From Treponema sp. (GTDB taxonomy: Bacteria; Spirochaetota; Spirochaetia; Treponematales; Breznakiellaceae): a stretch of DNA of 11,324 nucleotides. Under the pieces are notes generated by a model. It was given only the letters and a program-made list of their open reading frames with translations, was not told the DNA's origin and did no database searches. The position numbers and the translations under genes are program-made. The stretch covers positions 1-11,324 of the forward strand of contig JAITAI010000268.1 in assembly GCA_031284195.1 (NCBI GenBank), in the 5' to 3' direction. This document shows, one piece after another, positions 1-6,843 of the stretch (position 1 is the stretch's first letter; each line of letters begins with the position of its first letter).

Positions 1-1063
1 GGGTATGACTGCGCCGGAAGGGAAAACCTTTGGAGGCTGGAAAACCGGGGACAAAACCTATGAAGCAGGCGCGGATTTTACCGTCAATGCGGATGTGGTG
101 TTTACCGCTGCGTGGAACAGCGGGAATGGCGGAAACGATCTGTATGCGGGATTTTACAACTATCCCACAGGCAGGGTTGACCCCACTGGGCTCTTGGAAA
201 TACGCAATACGGTGAACAGTAATACCCTGCTCTTTACCGGAACCCCGGAAGCGGGAAATTATATCGGTACTGTTGGCCCTTTAAGTTCCGTTAAGGTGAA
301 ACTGCCGAAAGAAACGTTCTACACCATCTTGGCAGTGGACAAGGGGAACTATGAAGAATGGCAAGCCCAAGCCACCCAGTTTAATGTTCTTGCCTATTAC
401 TCCAATACCCAAGCCTATTCAGTAACGGTTTCTCCTTCTAACACCTACGGCAGCGGCACTTGGGTCTTCAACAACAAGACCACCTTTTGGGTGCAGATTA
501 AGAAATCGGATTTGAGCCAGAACTTTGCGGTCATTGAGCCGGGTGCGGAGCGGGTGATCATCCCTATCAATATGAACACCCCTTATGATTACTTCGTCTA
601 CTTTTCCAAGGAATTGAGGTACAACGGGAAAACCGTGGCTCTGGTGGAGACGACGGATCGCTCTCAGGCAAATACTGCCCAGGTAGTCAACGAGAATCCA
701 GTCTATAATACTACGATCAATCCGAATAATGTACCTACCAGCAATGTGAAGCCCGCGGTATTGGTGAAAAACAACAGTAACAAATCCGTCCGGGTGTATT
801 ATGCGAATAACCAAAAGACCAACGGCGGGGCCGGCGGTGATTTGGTGATTACTGGAGGGACCTCTCAGTTGGTAAGCGGATTTGAGATCAAGGATAACAC
901 TAAGGTTATCAACTTTGGAGCCATGGCCTGGGAACAGAACAAGCAGGTTCCGGTGGATATGGAGATACAGGCGAACAAGGTCTACGAAATCACCATCCCC
1001 AGTAACGAAAATGCTTCAGAGATCACGGTTACCGAGGTTGAGGCCAGTAACTATTATAACTAA
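1..1063 (+). CDS. Surface protein, 3' part only (InlB B-repeat followed by treponemal beta-rich domains)
   Basis: The reading frame is already open at the window edge and stops with TAA at 1061-1063, so the N-terminus lies outside. The first visible residues (GKTFGGWKTG, YEAGADFTV, FTAAWN) match the InlB B-repeat/Listeria-Bacteroides repeat pattern of extracellular proteins. After this come about 300 residues rich in Asn, Thr, Val and Tyr with no membrane segment and no cysteine, read as beta-sandwich surface domains. The pattern 'xEIRN...VKVKLP...' near the start and 'VKNNSNKSVRVYY' near residue 260 of the visible part loosely resemble the N-terminal region of the next lipoprotein, so the two genes may be distant paralogues. 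The Met at 5-7 is unlikely to be the true start because it falls inside the InlB-like repeat. Exact function is unknown; a cell-surface or adhesion role is inferred. Confidence 0.75.
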   Translation, partial: GMTAPEGKTFGGWKTGDKTYEAGADFTVNADVVFTAAWNSGNGGNDLYAGFYNYPTGRVDPTGLLEIRNTVNSNTLLFTGTPEAGNYIGTVGPLSSVKVKLPKETFYTILAVDKGNYEEWQAQATQFNVLAYYSNTQAYSVTVSPSNTYGSGTWVFNNKTTFWVQIKKSDLSQNFAVIEPGAERVIIPINMNTPYDYFVYFSKELRYNGKTVALVETTDRSQANTAQVVNENPVYNTTINPNNVPTSNVKPAVLVKNNSNKSVRVYYANNQKTNGGAGGDLVITGGTSQLVSGFEIKDNTKVINFGAMAWEQNKQVPVDMEIQANKVYEITIPSNENASEITVTEVEASNYYN

Positions 1064-1081
1064 CCCAGTTCTATAGAAGGG

Positions 1082-1097
1082 AGGTTCTTGAGAACCT
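1082..1097 (+). terminator. Intergenic stem-loop between the two surface-protein genes
   Basis: AGGTTCT (1082-1088) and AGAACCT (1091-1097) form a perfect 7-bp inverted repeat 18 nt after the stop of the upstream gene. The following bases (TTCCTTCC) give only a weak U-rich tail, so this may be a partial terminator or an mRNA-stabilising hairpin between cotranscribed genes. The ribosome binding site of the next gene lies just downstream at 1108-1113. Confidence 0.4.
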
Positions 1098-1120
1098 TTC
1101 CTTCCATAAGGAGTTAAACT

Positions 1121-3787
1121 ATGCGTATGAGAAAGTGGATTTTCGCGGCGCTATCCGCGCTGGCATTGATCCTTTTAAGCTGTTCCCTTGATGTTAAGGA
1201 TGACCCCCCGGACAATCAGGCCAACGGGACTCCCAATGAAACGCCTAATGAAACGCCTAATGGGAATCCCAATGGGACGCCTAACGAAACGCCCAATGAA
1301 ACCCCATCAGAAGATAGCAAGACCTATATAGAGTTCCAAAACCATGAGGCCTTTCCCGTGCGGATCTACCAAGACCCGTCCCATCTTACCCTTATTGCCG
1401 AGGCGCCTGCCAAGGGAACCAAAAAAGTTGAAGCCTCCCCGAACCTGGTGGGAGTCGCGTTTTATCCGGTATATCTCCTGGAAATTGAAGGAATCCCCAT
1501 TACTCAGAATGGACCGGCCATTACCGTGCGGGTGGATGAAAAGAAGGTCAACAAGGTAAATATACCCGTGCTGAACTCCATTGAAACCGGTTTTGCCTAC
1601 GTCAAAATAGAAAACGCCAGCCTCTATTCCCTGGCCTTTAACCAGGGGGGGCATGAGTTGATTCCTCTGAGTAGGGATTCAACCCTCATCATGCCCGGGG
1701 AGACTGGGGCCTACCAGATTGAACCCCAAGAGGCAGGGGTCTATAGTTTTATGCGGAACGCCAGTAGCCTTGTTCCCTTTCCCGATGGGATTCGGGAGTT
1801 TGTCCGAGATACGGTTTATTCTTTTAGATATGACGGAACCCTCCTCACCATGAGCAACGTCAAACCCATGATCCCGGCTCCCCAGAACATTGTATTAGAG
1901 TCTGGGGACGGCAGCATAACCGTAACCTGGGACGCAGTACCACGGGTAAGTTCTTACAACGTGTATTACAGTACCGGCGAAACCCCGCCGGAAACACCGG
2001 CCCAATCCGGTATTACCGGAACCACGGCGACCATAAACGACTTGACCAATAATACCGTCTATTACGTGTGGGTCGAATCAGTAAACTCCAGCGGTTCCAC
2101 CATGAGCGGGTCAAAAGTCATAAGCCTCACCTTACCGGCTCCGCAAAACATGGTATTAGAACCTGGAGACGGCAGCATAATCGTAACCTGGGAGGCAGTA
2201 CCAATCGCCCGTTCTTACAACGTGTATTACAGTACCAGCCAGACCCCGCCGGAAACACCGGCCCAATCCGGTATTACCGGAACCACGGCGACCATAAACG
2301 TCTTGACCAATAACACCGCCTATTACGTGTGGGTCGAATCAGTAAACTCCAGCGGTTCCGCCATGAGCAGGGCAAAAAGCATAAACCTCACGTTGCCCGC
2401 TCCTCAGAATGTGGTATTACAGGCAGGGAACGGCAGCATAACCGTAACCTGGGACGCAGTATCCCTGGCAAGCGCTTACAGCGTGTATTACAGTACCAGT
2501 CAGACGCCTCCTGGGAGTCCGGCAAAAACCGGCATCACTGGAACCACCACGACCATAAGCGGATTGACCAATAACGCCGCCTATTACGTCTGGGTAGCCT
2601 CGGTAAACTCCGGGGGTTCCACCCTGAGCGCTGCTTCATCGGTTACACTTCTTCCAGGTTGGAATGTTGCTTCTTCCCAAGAATTCACTGCCGCCATTGC
2701 TTCTATAAACGCTTCTTCAAAAGAAGATAGGTACACCATAACGCTCACCAACAGCATAAGCTTAGAGGCAGTTACCTTTACCATGAATGCAGAAAAAACC
2801 ATCATCATAAAAGGAGAGGGAACTGTCCGCACCATCACCAATACGGGAAACGCCGTTCTTTTTACCGTTCCAGAGACCATTACTTTGCTATTAGAAAACA
2901 ACATCTTATTAGACGGTAATTATAAAGCGTATAACGCGGTGGCTGTAGATGGGGGGGCCCTGGTCATGAACCCAGGCTCCAGGATAATCAATGCGAAAAA
3001 AAGCGGGGTTATGATCAGTGATAGCGGAACCTTTACGATGGAAGGGGGAGAGATAAGGGGCAATACTGATTCCTACGGCGGCGGCGTGTATGTGGATAGT
3101 GGAATATTTACGATGGCAGGGGGAATCATAAGCGGCAATACTGCCTCCATCTCCGGCTCCGTCCGCAGATTCGGTGGCGGTGTATATGTAAAGAACGGGA
3201 TATTTACCATGAAAGAGGGAACCATAAGCGATAATACTGCCTCCGGTGACGGCGGCGGCGTGTATATGGTAAACGGAACCTTTACCATGAAAGGAGGAGC
3301 CATAAGCAGCAATAGTGCTTTCTTCTCCACCGGCAGTGGCAGTGCCTACGGCGGCGGAGTATATATGGAGAACGGAACCTTTACCATGGAAGGGGGAACC
3401 ATAAGCGACAATGCCACCGCCTCCTACGGCGGCGGCGTGTATATGGAGAGTGGAACCTTTACCATGAAAGGGGGAACCATAAGCGATAATACCGCTTCCC
3501 GCAACGGCAGCGGCGGCGGCGTATATGTGGGGAGTAGCGGAACCTTCACCATGGAAGGGGGCGCTATAAGCGGTAATACCGCTTCCCGCAACGGCGGCGG
3601 CGTGTATGTGAATAGCAGTGGAACCTTTATCAAGCGGAGCAATTCCACCATTGACACTGCTAATTCGGCAAATAAGGGAAAAGTGGCGTATGTAAATAGC
3701 GATACCGAGAAGGTGCGTAACACCACCGCAGGTCCGGGGGTAAACCTGGACAGCCGTAGATCCGGCACTGCCGGGGGCTGGGAATAA
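1121..3787 (+). CDS. Secreted lipoprotein with three FN3 domains and a Pmp-like beta-helix repeat region
   Basis: This is an 888-residue protein preceded by AAGGAG (1108-1113), 7 nt before ATG. Residues 1-21 are a lipoprotein signal (basic MRMRK, hydrophobic core, lipobox LLSC with Cys21), so it is probably anchored to a membrane. Residues 35-63 are a low-complexity linker of N-G/E-T-P repeats. Residues 66-250 form a beta-rich region like that of the preceding gene. Three FN3 domains of 87 residues follow (about 252-338, 339-425, 426-511), each with PAPQN, VTW and YYVWV. Residues 512-635 lead into seven full repeats and one partial (636-838) of the form GTFTMEGGTISGNTA then GGGVYV, typical of Pmp-like right-handed beta-helices. 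There is no transporter or C-terminal anchor. Adhesion or carbohydrate contact is inferred. Two G7 runs (1645-1651, 2951-2957) lie inside the frame. It is probably cotranscribed with the upstream gene. Confidence 0.9.
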   Translation: MRMRKWIFAALSALALILLSCSLDVKDDPPDNQANGTPNETPNETPNGNPNGTPNETPNETPSEDSKTYIEFQNHEAFPVRIYQDPSHLTLIAEAPAKGTKKVEASPNLVGVAFYPVYLLEIEGIPITQNGPAITVRVDEKKVNKVNIPVLNSIETGFAYVKIENASLYSLAFNQGGHELIPLSRDSTLIMPGETGAYQIEPQEAGVYSFMRNASSLVPFPDGIREFVRDTVYSFRYDGTLLTMSNVKPMIPAPQNIVLESGDGSITVTWDAVPRVSSYNVYYSTGETPPETPAQSGITGTTATINDLTNNTVYYVWVESVNSSGSTMSGSKVISLTLPAPQNMVLEPGDGSIIVTWEAVPIARSYNVYYSTSQTPPETPAQSGITGTTATINVLTNNTAYYVWVESVNSSGSAMSRAKSINLTLPAPQNVVLQAGNGSITVTWDAVSLASAYSVYYSTSQTPPGSPAKTGITGTTTTISGLTNNAAYYVWVASVNSGGSTLSAASSVTLLPGWNVASSQEFTAAIASINASSKEDRYTITLTNSISLEAVTFTMNAEKTIIIKGEGTVRTITNTGNAVLFTVPETITLLLENNILLDGNYKAYNAVAVDGGALVMNPGSRIINAKKSGVMISDSGTFTMEGGEIRGNTDSYGGGVYVDSGIFTMAGGIISGNTASISGSVRRFGGGVYVKNGIFTMKEGTISDNTASGDGGGVYMVNGTFTMKGGAISSNSAFFSTGSGSAYGGGVYMENGTFTMEGGTISDNATASYGGGVYMESGTFTMKGGTISDNTASRNGSGGGVYVGSSGTFTMEGGAISGNTASRNGGGVYVNSSGTFIKRSNSTIDTANSANKGKVAYVNSDTEKVRNTTAGPGVNLDSRRSGTAGGWE
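1874..2653 (+). repeat. Three tandem 261-bp direct repeats encoding the FN3 domains
   Basis: The units begin at 1874, 2135 and 2396, each spanning 87 codons. Units 1 and 2 are nearly identical at the DNA level over long stretches (for example GAAACACCGGCCCAATCC and TTACCGGAACCACGG recur exactly 261 bp apart), including at synonymous positions. Unit 3 has drifted further. This indicates recent duplication or gene conversion rather than selection on protein sequence alone. Confidence 0.85.
3026..3640 (+). repeat. Degenerate tandem repeats encoding the Pmp-like beta-helix (7 full copies and 1 partial)
   Basis: The motif GGAACCTTTACCATG recurs, followed by a purine-rich stretch, then CATAAGCGATAATAC-like bases, then GGCGGCGGCGTGTAT. 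Each turn encodes 'G-T-F-T-M-x-G-G-x-I-S-x-N-T-A', a variable spacer, and 'G-G-G-V-Y-V/M'. Spacer length varies from a few to about 14 residues, as expected for loops projecting from a parallel beta-helix. Near-identical DNA copies make copy-number change by recombination likely. Confidence 0.8.
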
Positions 3788-3790
3788 AAC

Positions 3791-4408
3791 GTTAAGTCAA
3801 GGCACGGCGCAGGGTTACGTCAAGGTGCAGTGCAGGGTTGCGTCAAGGCACAGCATAACGTTATGTCGAGATACGGCATAGCGTTATGTCGAGGTACAGT
3901 GCAGCGTTACGTCAAGACACGGCGTAGGGTTATGTCAAGGTGCAGCGTAAGGTTGCATCAAGGTGCAACGCAGAGTTATGTCAAGACACGGCGTAGGGTT
4001 ACGTCAAGGTGCAGTGCAGGGTTACGTCAAGGCACAGTATAACGTTATATCGAGACACGGCATAGCGTTATGTCGAGGCATAGCGTTACGTTAAAGTGCA
4101 GTGCATGGTTTCGTCAAGGCGCAGCGTAGGGTTGCGTCAAGGCATAACATAACGTTATGTCAAGACACGGCATAGCGTTACGTTGAGGTACAGTGTAGCG
4201 TTACGTCAAGACACGGCGTAGGGTTACATCAAAGTACAATGCATGGTTTCGTCAAGGCGCAGCGTAAGGTTACGTCAAGGCACAGTATAACGTTATGTCA
4301 AGACACGGCATAGCGTTATGTCGAGGTGCAGCGTAAGGTTTCGTCAAGGCGCAGCGCAGGGTTACGTCGAGACGTAGCGTAGAGTTGCGTCAAGGCGCAG
4401 CGTGCAGG
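3791..4408. repeat. Satellite-like tandem array A: 27 units with a 23-bp period
   Basis: The array begins 3 bp after the stop of the lipoprotein gene. The unit consensus is GTTAYGTCRAG followed directly by RYRCRGYRYARS. Units start at 3791, 3814, 3837 and every 23 bp after that. The single exception is one 18-bp unit at 4067-4084; the phase then continues unbroken to the last unit at 4384. Units differ from one another but fall into recurring types, and blocks of types repeat: the four units at 3837-3928 recur at 4131-4222, and the five at 4085-4199 recur at 4223-4337. Several units contain a short inverted repeat, TAYG near the left end and CRTA near the right. The period is not a multiple of 3 and the frames carry no sensible protein. 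Function is unknown. Confidence 0.93.
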
Positions 4409-4426
4409 ACCAGCCCTTTCAAAACC

Positions 4427-4520
4427 AAGGCAGGGGCCTGTTCCCTGACTTTCAAGCAGGATAACCCCTGCCCTTGAGGGCAGGATAGTATAGGAGAGGG
4501 GCGCGGAAACTTCCGTTTCC
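4427..4520 (+). promoter_or_regulatory. Structured leader with two mutually exclusive stem-loops upstream of the HU-like gene
   Basis: Two structures compete here. CAAGGCAGGGG (about 4427-4437) can pair with CCCCTGCCCTTG (4465-4476, one bulged C). CCTGCCC (4467-4473) can instead pair with GGGCAGG (4478-4484) around a TTGA tetraloop. They share the 4467-4476 strand. A further perfect hairpin, GGAAAC-TTCC-GTTTCC, lies at 4505-4520, between these and the ribosome binding site. No U-run follows the second stem, so a classical intrinsic terminator is not evident. A regulatory or autoregulatory leader is inferred from the geometry alone. Confidence 0.4.
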
Positions 4521-4548
4521 ACCCAGCTCTATTAAAGGAAGGACATCA

Positions 4549-5304
4549 ATGGCAAAGAAAACATTTTGGAAGGTATGGCTCAGGCGCAACCTCCTCACCA
4601 AGGACGTAGAGAACGACTTTGTCGTGGAAGTATCCACTGCGGGGAATACCCTGCGCAACGATGACATCGCCACCCGTATGGTGGCAGGCAGGTCTGAGCT
4701 GCGCCTGGAAACCATTCTCGGCATCCTGCAAACCCGGGACGAAATCGTCCGGGAAGCCCTCGCAGCAGGCTCCGCAGTCCAGGACGGGTGCGCCCGCATA
4801 GCCCCCCGGATTACCGGTTCCTGGGTCGGCGTAAACCACACCTTTGACCCTGCGGTCCACAAGATCACCCTGGACTTAAGCCCTAGCCAGGAAATGCGCT
4901 CTGTCTTGGAAACCGTGGGAGTTGAAGTCTTGGGAGAGAAGGATTCCGGGGCATTTATCGGCCTTGTAACCGACGTTATCACCGGCAAGACCGACGGCGC
5001 CATAACCCCGGAAGAAGACATCATCGTAACCGGCGACAAAATCAAGATAGCCCCGGAAGATGAGCCGGGTTTAGGGGTCTTCTTTGTGGATGCCAGCGGT
5101 GCAGAAACCCGGGTTACCCGTAAACTCACGGAAAATATGCCCAAGAAGCTCGTGTTCCGGGTTCCCTCCCTGAGCCCCGGCGCGTATACCATCAAAATAA
5201 TCACCCGCTTCTCCAACGCTCAACACCTGCTCAACGAACCCCGTACTATCACCTATGACTTCCCTTTGATTGTTCCACAGCCCGAAGCCCCTGCCAGAAC
5301 CTAA
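4549..5304 (+). CDS. HU-like DNA-binding domain protein with a C-terminal DUF4469 domain
   Basis: This is a 251-residue protein starting at ATG 4549 behind AAAGGAAGGA (4534-4543), a strong ribosome binding site 5 nt from the start. Residues 1-125 resemble the HU-like fold described for bacterial DUF4469 proteins: a start MAKKTFWKVWLRRN, a segment DIATRMVAGRSELRLETI, VQDGCARIAPRITGSW, and a predicted strand FDPAVHKITLDLSP. Residues 130-245 fit the DUF4469 Ig-like beta-domain (TDVITGKTDGAITP, EEDIIVTGDKIKI, GVFFVD, FRVPSLSPGAYTIKIITR). There is no signal peptide, so it should be cytoplasmic. The gene stands alone between two 23-bp-period arrays. Sequence-specific or architectural DNA binding is inferred from the family; the true ligand is unknown. 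The start is fixed by the ribosome binding site. Confidence 0.8.
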   Translation: MAKKTFWKVWLRRNLLTKDVENDFVVEVSTAGNTLRNDDIATRMVAGRSELRLETILGILQTRDEIVREALAAGSAVQDGCARIAPRITGSWVGVNHTFDPAVHKITLDLSPSQEMRSVLETVGVEVLGEKDSGAFIGLVTDVITGKTDGAITPEEDIIVTGDKIKIAPEDEPGLGVFFVDASGAETRVTRKLTENMPKKLVFRVPSLSPGAYTIKIITRFSNAQHLLNEPRTITYDFPLIVPQPEAPART

Positions 5305-5309
5305 ACCCC

Positions 5310-5329
5310 TCCCACCCGGGCCGGTGGGA
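5310..5329 (+). terminator. Stem-loop just after the DUF4469 gene
   Basis: TCCCACC (5310-5316) and GGTGGGA (5323-5329) form a perfect 7-bp GC-rich stem with a 6-nt loop, starting 6 nt after the stop codon. No T-run follows, since the array begins in the right arm itself. Position favours an mRNA 3' end or a stabilising hairpin. Confidence 0.45.
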
Positions 5330-5601
5330 ACCTCTCACCTGGATTAGGGGGAACCTCACACAGGGGTTGGCGGGAACCTCACACCTGGACTAGGGGGAAC
5401 CTCACACACAGGTTGGTGGGAGCCTCTCACCTAGACTAGTGGAAACCTCACACAGGGGTTGGTGGGAGCCTCACACCTGGACTGATGGGAACCTCACACC
5501 TGGACTAGGGGGAACCTCACATAGGGGTTGGCGGGAGCCTCACACCTGGACTAGTGAGAGCCTCACACCTGGACTGGTGGGAACCGCTCACACAGGCCAG
5601 G
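5326..5601. repeat. Tandem array B: 12 units with an exact 23-bp period, alternating two subtypes
   Basis: The unit begins GGGARCCTC and starts at 5326, 5349, 5372, 5395 and so on to 5579, each exactly 23 bp apart with no indel. Two subtypes exist: type 1 continues ACACCTGGACTAGT/G and type 2 continues ACACAGGGGTTGGYG. Their order is 1-2-1-2-1-2-1-1-2-1-1-2, so much of the array is a 46-bp dimer repeat. The sequence is unrelated to the upstream array but the period is identical. The open frame across it simply translates the repeat and is not taken as a gene. Confidence 0.93.
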
Positions 5602-5608
5602 TGAGCGG
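5584..5608 (+). terminator. Perfect 8-bp stem-loop closing array B
   Basis: CCGCTCAC (5584-5591) and GTGAGCGG (5601-5608) flank a 9-nt loop. The left arm is a modified repeat unit, with extra G and C bases replacing the usual CCTCAC. The structure thus ends the array and could stop transcription or mark its boundary. No poly-T tail follows. Confidence 0.45.
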
Positions 5609-5659
5609 CCCCATGCTACAGTAACGTAGGTTCGACCAAAAAAGTCCGCCGGACTTCAG

Positions 5660-5815
5660 TATATATGCGTTTACTTAAGCAATTTAACCACCGGGCTTTA
5701 GCCCGAAACCACACCAACCATCACGAACTTCTGGTTCCTAGCTGCCCTTGCTAGCCACCAGTTCGTGTTAATTCGTGGGGTTCGTGGTTTATTAGTAATA
5801 AAGTAAACACCTATA
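5660..5815. mobile_element. MITE-like palindromic element flanked by a 9-bp direct repeat
   Basis: TATATGCGTTTACTT (5661-5675) and AAGTAAACACCTATA (5801-5815) are imperfect terminal inverted repeats (13 of 15 bases). They are bracketed by GACTTCAGT direct repeats at 5651-5659 and 5816-5824, as expected of a target-site duplication. The interior has no gene. It carries nested hairpins: CGGGCT/AGCCCG (5691-5704), AAACCAC with GTGGTTT, CACGAAC...TGGT with ACCA..GTTCGTG, and CTAGC/GCTAG at the centre. Removing the element with one direct repeat restores a plausible sequence in which GGACTTCAGTCCG becomes continuous. No transposase is nearby, so movement would need one in trans. Confidence 0.55.
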
Positions 5816-5832
5816 GACTTCAGTCCGCAATT

Positions 5833-5869
5833 ACGCTCATGTATCTGACTACTTCGTGAACATGAGCGT
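5833..5869. terminator. 10-bp perfect stem-loop downstream of the hisJ-like gene
   Basis: ACGCTCATGT (5833-5842) and ACATGAGCGT (5860-5869) flank a 17-nt loop. It lies about 85 bp beyond the stop of the minus-strand hisJ-like gene, so it may end that operon's transcript. The left flank lacks a clear A-run that would become a U-tail on the minus-strand transcript, so an intrinsic terminator is uncertain. Confidence 0.4.
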
Positions 5870-5954
5870 TCTTTCGCAGACTCTTAGTATTCAGGGTAAA
5901 ACATGGGGCTTCTTGCCAAGGGCAAAACGTACGCCTCCTGCCTCACCTGCTTTT

Positions 5955-6833
5955 TCATTCTGCTAAGGGCTCTTCCTTCCATTGAGGAACCCCGTTTTTG
6001 GTTCCTTCGAATAAAACCGCATGGGTGTACCCTGCCTGAAGCAGGGTTTTCCGGGCTTCCTCATAATGGCCGTCCAGGTCTTCTGCTCTATGAGCATCTG
6101 CGGTAATGATAACCGGTACGTGTTTTGCCTGTAAAAGCCCCAGCAGAGCGCCGGAAGGGTAGGTATCCGGGATTTTATAACGGTTAAGTCCCCCGGTATT
6201 CACTTCTACCACCACGGGAAAAGCCCCAATAGTATCGGCAATGCCCTTTATATGGCGTTGATACCCAGGGCTTTCCAAGGAAAACCACCTTTTTTTCTGA
6301 GCTGGAGCGTTGTTTTTCTTTATCAAATCCGTATGTCCCAGGATATCAAAACCCCCGGCCCGGATCATCTGTTCCACCGTGTCCCAATAGGCTTCAATTA
6401 AGGCTTCCGGGTCATTCGCAAACCCTTCCCGGATGCCTTTTTCAAATACTTCCGGGCTATCATCCACGGCAAAAGGGGCTCCTTGAGGGGGAATCACGTA
6501 ATGCACTGACCCGATACGGTAATCCAAACCCAGGTCATGATAGTCCTTGTCTGCTGGTCCCATGAGGCCCGGAATATAATCAATTTCCAGGCCGAGAAAG
6601 ACCCGGATCTTCCCTTCCCACTGCTGCCGGGCCTCTCGCACCGTATCCACGTACGCCTCTAAGCGATCTTCTTGAATATGCCAATCCGTACAAAACCCGG
6701 TTTTACGGTATACCGGTGCGTGGGAACTGAACCCAATAGACGCCAAACCCTTTTCATAGGCCCTCCGGCACAGATTTTCAATGGTATCCTGGCCGTCACA
6801 GAAAGTGGAATGGGTATGGAGACAAGAATACAT
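5955..6833 (-). CDS. hisJ: PHP-family histidinol-phosphatase (HisJ/HisK type)
   Basis: This is a 292-residue cytoplasmic protein expected to dephosphorylate L-histidinol phosphate to histidinol, the penultimate stage of histidine synthesis. The PHP metal ligands are visible: HTHSTFCDG (His6, His8, Asp13), SSHAP (His38), GLEIDY (Glu83), GSVHYV (His111), GHTDL (His167), VEVNTGG (Glu210) and TADAH (Asp246, His248). Length is close to the usual 260-290 residues. ATG lies at 6831-6833 with AAGGG about 7 nt upstream, inside the 10-bp gap after the stop of the TolB/SUMF1 gene, so the two are almost certainly cotranscribed. No other his gene is in the window. Some PHP proteins of this type act on other phosphoesters, so substrate identity is inferred from the HisJ-like motif spacing. 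Confidence 0.88.
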   Translation of the reverse strand: MYSCLHTHSTFCDGQDTIENLCRRAYEKGLASIGFSSHAPVYRKTGFCTDWHIQEDRLEAYVDTVREARQQWEGKIRVFLGLEIDYIPGLMGPADKDYHDLGLDYRIGSVHYVIPPQGAPFAVDDSPEVFEKGIREGFANDPEALIEAYWDTVEQMIRAGGFDILGHTDLIKKNNAPAQKKRWFSLESPGYQRHIKGIADTIGAFPVVVEVNTGGLNRYKIPDTYPSGALLGLLQAKHVPVIITADAHRAEDLDGHYEEARKTLLQAGYTHAVLFEGTKNGVPQWKEEPLAE

Positions 6834-6843
6834 CCTCTTTCCC

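Noticed and set aside
419..814. 131-codon minus-strand frame opposite the first surface gene
   Set aside because: The plus strand encodes the continuous surface protein; the minus frame shows no recognisable motif.
3830..4042. 70-codon open frame inside array A
   Set aside because: It is the array read three units at a time; frame and composition follow the 23-bp repeat, with no ribosome binding site or family.
4452..5216. 254-codon minus-strand frame opposite the DUF4469 gene
   Set aside because: Antisense shadow of a well-supported gene; low-complexity composition, no family motif and no ribosome binding site.
3791..5601. CRISPR array
   Set aside because: Units are contiguous and degenerate with no unique spacers, and no cas gene is present.
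5439..5624. 61-codon open frame inside array B
   Set aside because: A translation of the tandem repeat with no start signal; the 23-bp period cycles through all frames.
5913..5925. TTGCC-AAG-GGCAA hairpin as the hisJ operon terminator
   Set aside because: Only 5 bp, and on the minus-strand transcript the U-rich bases lie upstream of the stem rather than after it.
5903..6106. Plus-strand frame overlapping the 3' end of the hisJ-like gene
   Set aside because: The minus strand carries an intact PHP-family enzyme through this region.
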